This document shows, in pieces, positions 63,860 through 64,000 of a stretch of DNA of 64,000 nt. The stretch is taken from the NCBI GenBank assembly GCA_018136815.1, contig CM030933.1:7355137-7419136 (forward strand), written 5' to 3'. The translations under genes were made by a program, and so were the position numbers. Each line of letters begins with the position of its first letter. Position 1 is the first letter of the stretch. The stretch comes from Isochrysis galbana (lineage: Eukaryota > Haptophyta > Isochrysidales > Isochrysidaceae). The notes under the pieces were generated by a model. The model was not told the DNA's origin and did not search any database. It saw only the letters and a program-made list of their open reading frames with translations.

Positions 63860-64000
63860 ACGAGATGAGCGAGATGTAACGAGATGGCCTGATGGCCCGA
63901 CGACGAGATGAACGAGATGGCCTTGATGGCCCGACGAGATGAACGAGATGGCCCTGGGGCCCGACGAGATGAACGAGATTTTCGGGTAACGGAACTGGAC
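63860..64000. repeat. ACGAGATGAACGAGATGGCC minisatellite
   Basis: Four or more units of CGAGATGAACGAGATGGCC followed by a TGATGGCCCGA or TGGGGCCCGA spacer, about 30-32 bp each, running to the window edge. Confidence 0.85.

Overview
This is a window of nuclear DNA from a eukaryote, most likely a GC-rich photosynthetic protist (a haptophyte-like microalga is plausible, but nothing here proves the lineage). The genes have short GT-AG introns of about 70-260 bp that can be placed by reading frame. One gene is a cycloartenol-type oxidosqualene cyclase, which points to a phototroph-type sterol pathway. The housekeeping set is typically eukaryotic: PP1 phosphatase, a DEAH-box RNA helicase, EMC3, SmB/B', a CBS-PB1 protein, an EngB-type GTPase, a USP10-like deubiquitinase and the start of a CaMK-group kinase. 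Three 100-N scaffold gaps lie at 39-138, 25139-25238 and 50239-50338.

Layout. 0-5 kb: LTR and copia debris, a transposase fragment, then PP1 (minus). 5-9.5 kb: a hypothetical gene and the helicase (minus). 9.8-11.9 kb: a 2.06 kb hAT-like non-autonomous transposon with intact terminal inverted repeats (TIRs) and a 7-bp target duplication. 11.9-15.2 kb: LINE-like remnants and a protein with a 63-residue internal duplication. 15.3-21.2 kb: the most unusual object, a 5.95 kb virus-derived element. 22-25 kb: EMC3 and a proline-rich/ankyrin protein. 25.4-35 kb: a Ty3/gypsy chromovirus with a perfect 5-bp target duplication, inserted in an AT-rich island bordered by hairpin clusters. 36-50 kb: SmB, CBS-PB1, EngB and the sterol cyclase. 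50.3-50.9 kb: the kinase, cut by a gap. 52-56 kb: a gypsy/LINE chimera. 57-60.5 kb: the USP10-like gene. 61-64 kb: several tandem-repeat arrays.

The virus-derived element is bounded by 422-bp, roughly 99% identical TIRs. It holds an SLX1-type GIY-YIG nuclease, two overlapping small genes, two adjacent 30-35 residue membrane-peptide ORFs, two divergently transcribed paralogues that look like double-jelly-roll major capsid proteins, and a ribonucleotide reductase small subunit. The second capsid gene and the reductase gene are both broken and meet tail to tail at one deletion junction. The two plus-strand genes next to the TIRs share a 36-bp upstream motif at almost the same distance from their start codons. 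No polymerase, packaging ATPase or integrase is visible. My reading is an integrated, internally deleted relative of polinton-like viruses, or a defective satellite of a larger algal virus. The family assignment is inference.

Host genes sit as single islands between transposons and do not form operons. Functional links between them are only general: SmB and the DEAH helicase in RNA processing, EMC3 and the cyclase at the ER membrane.
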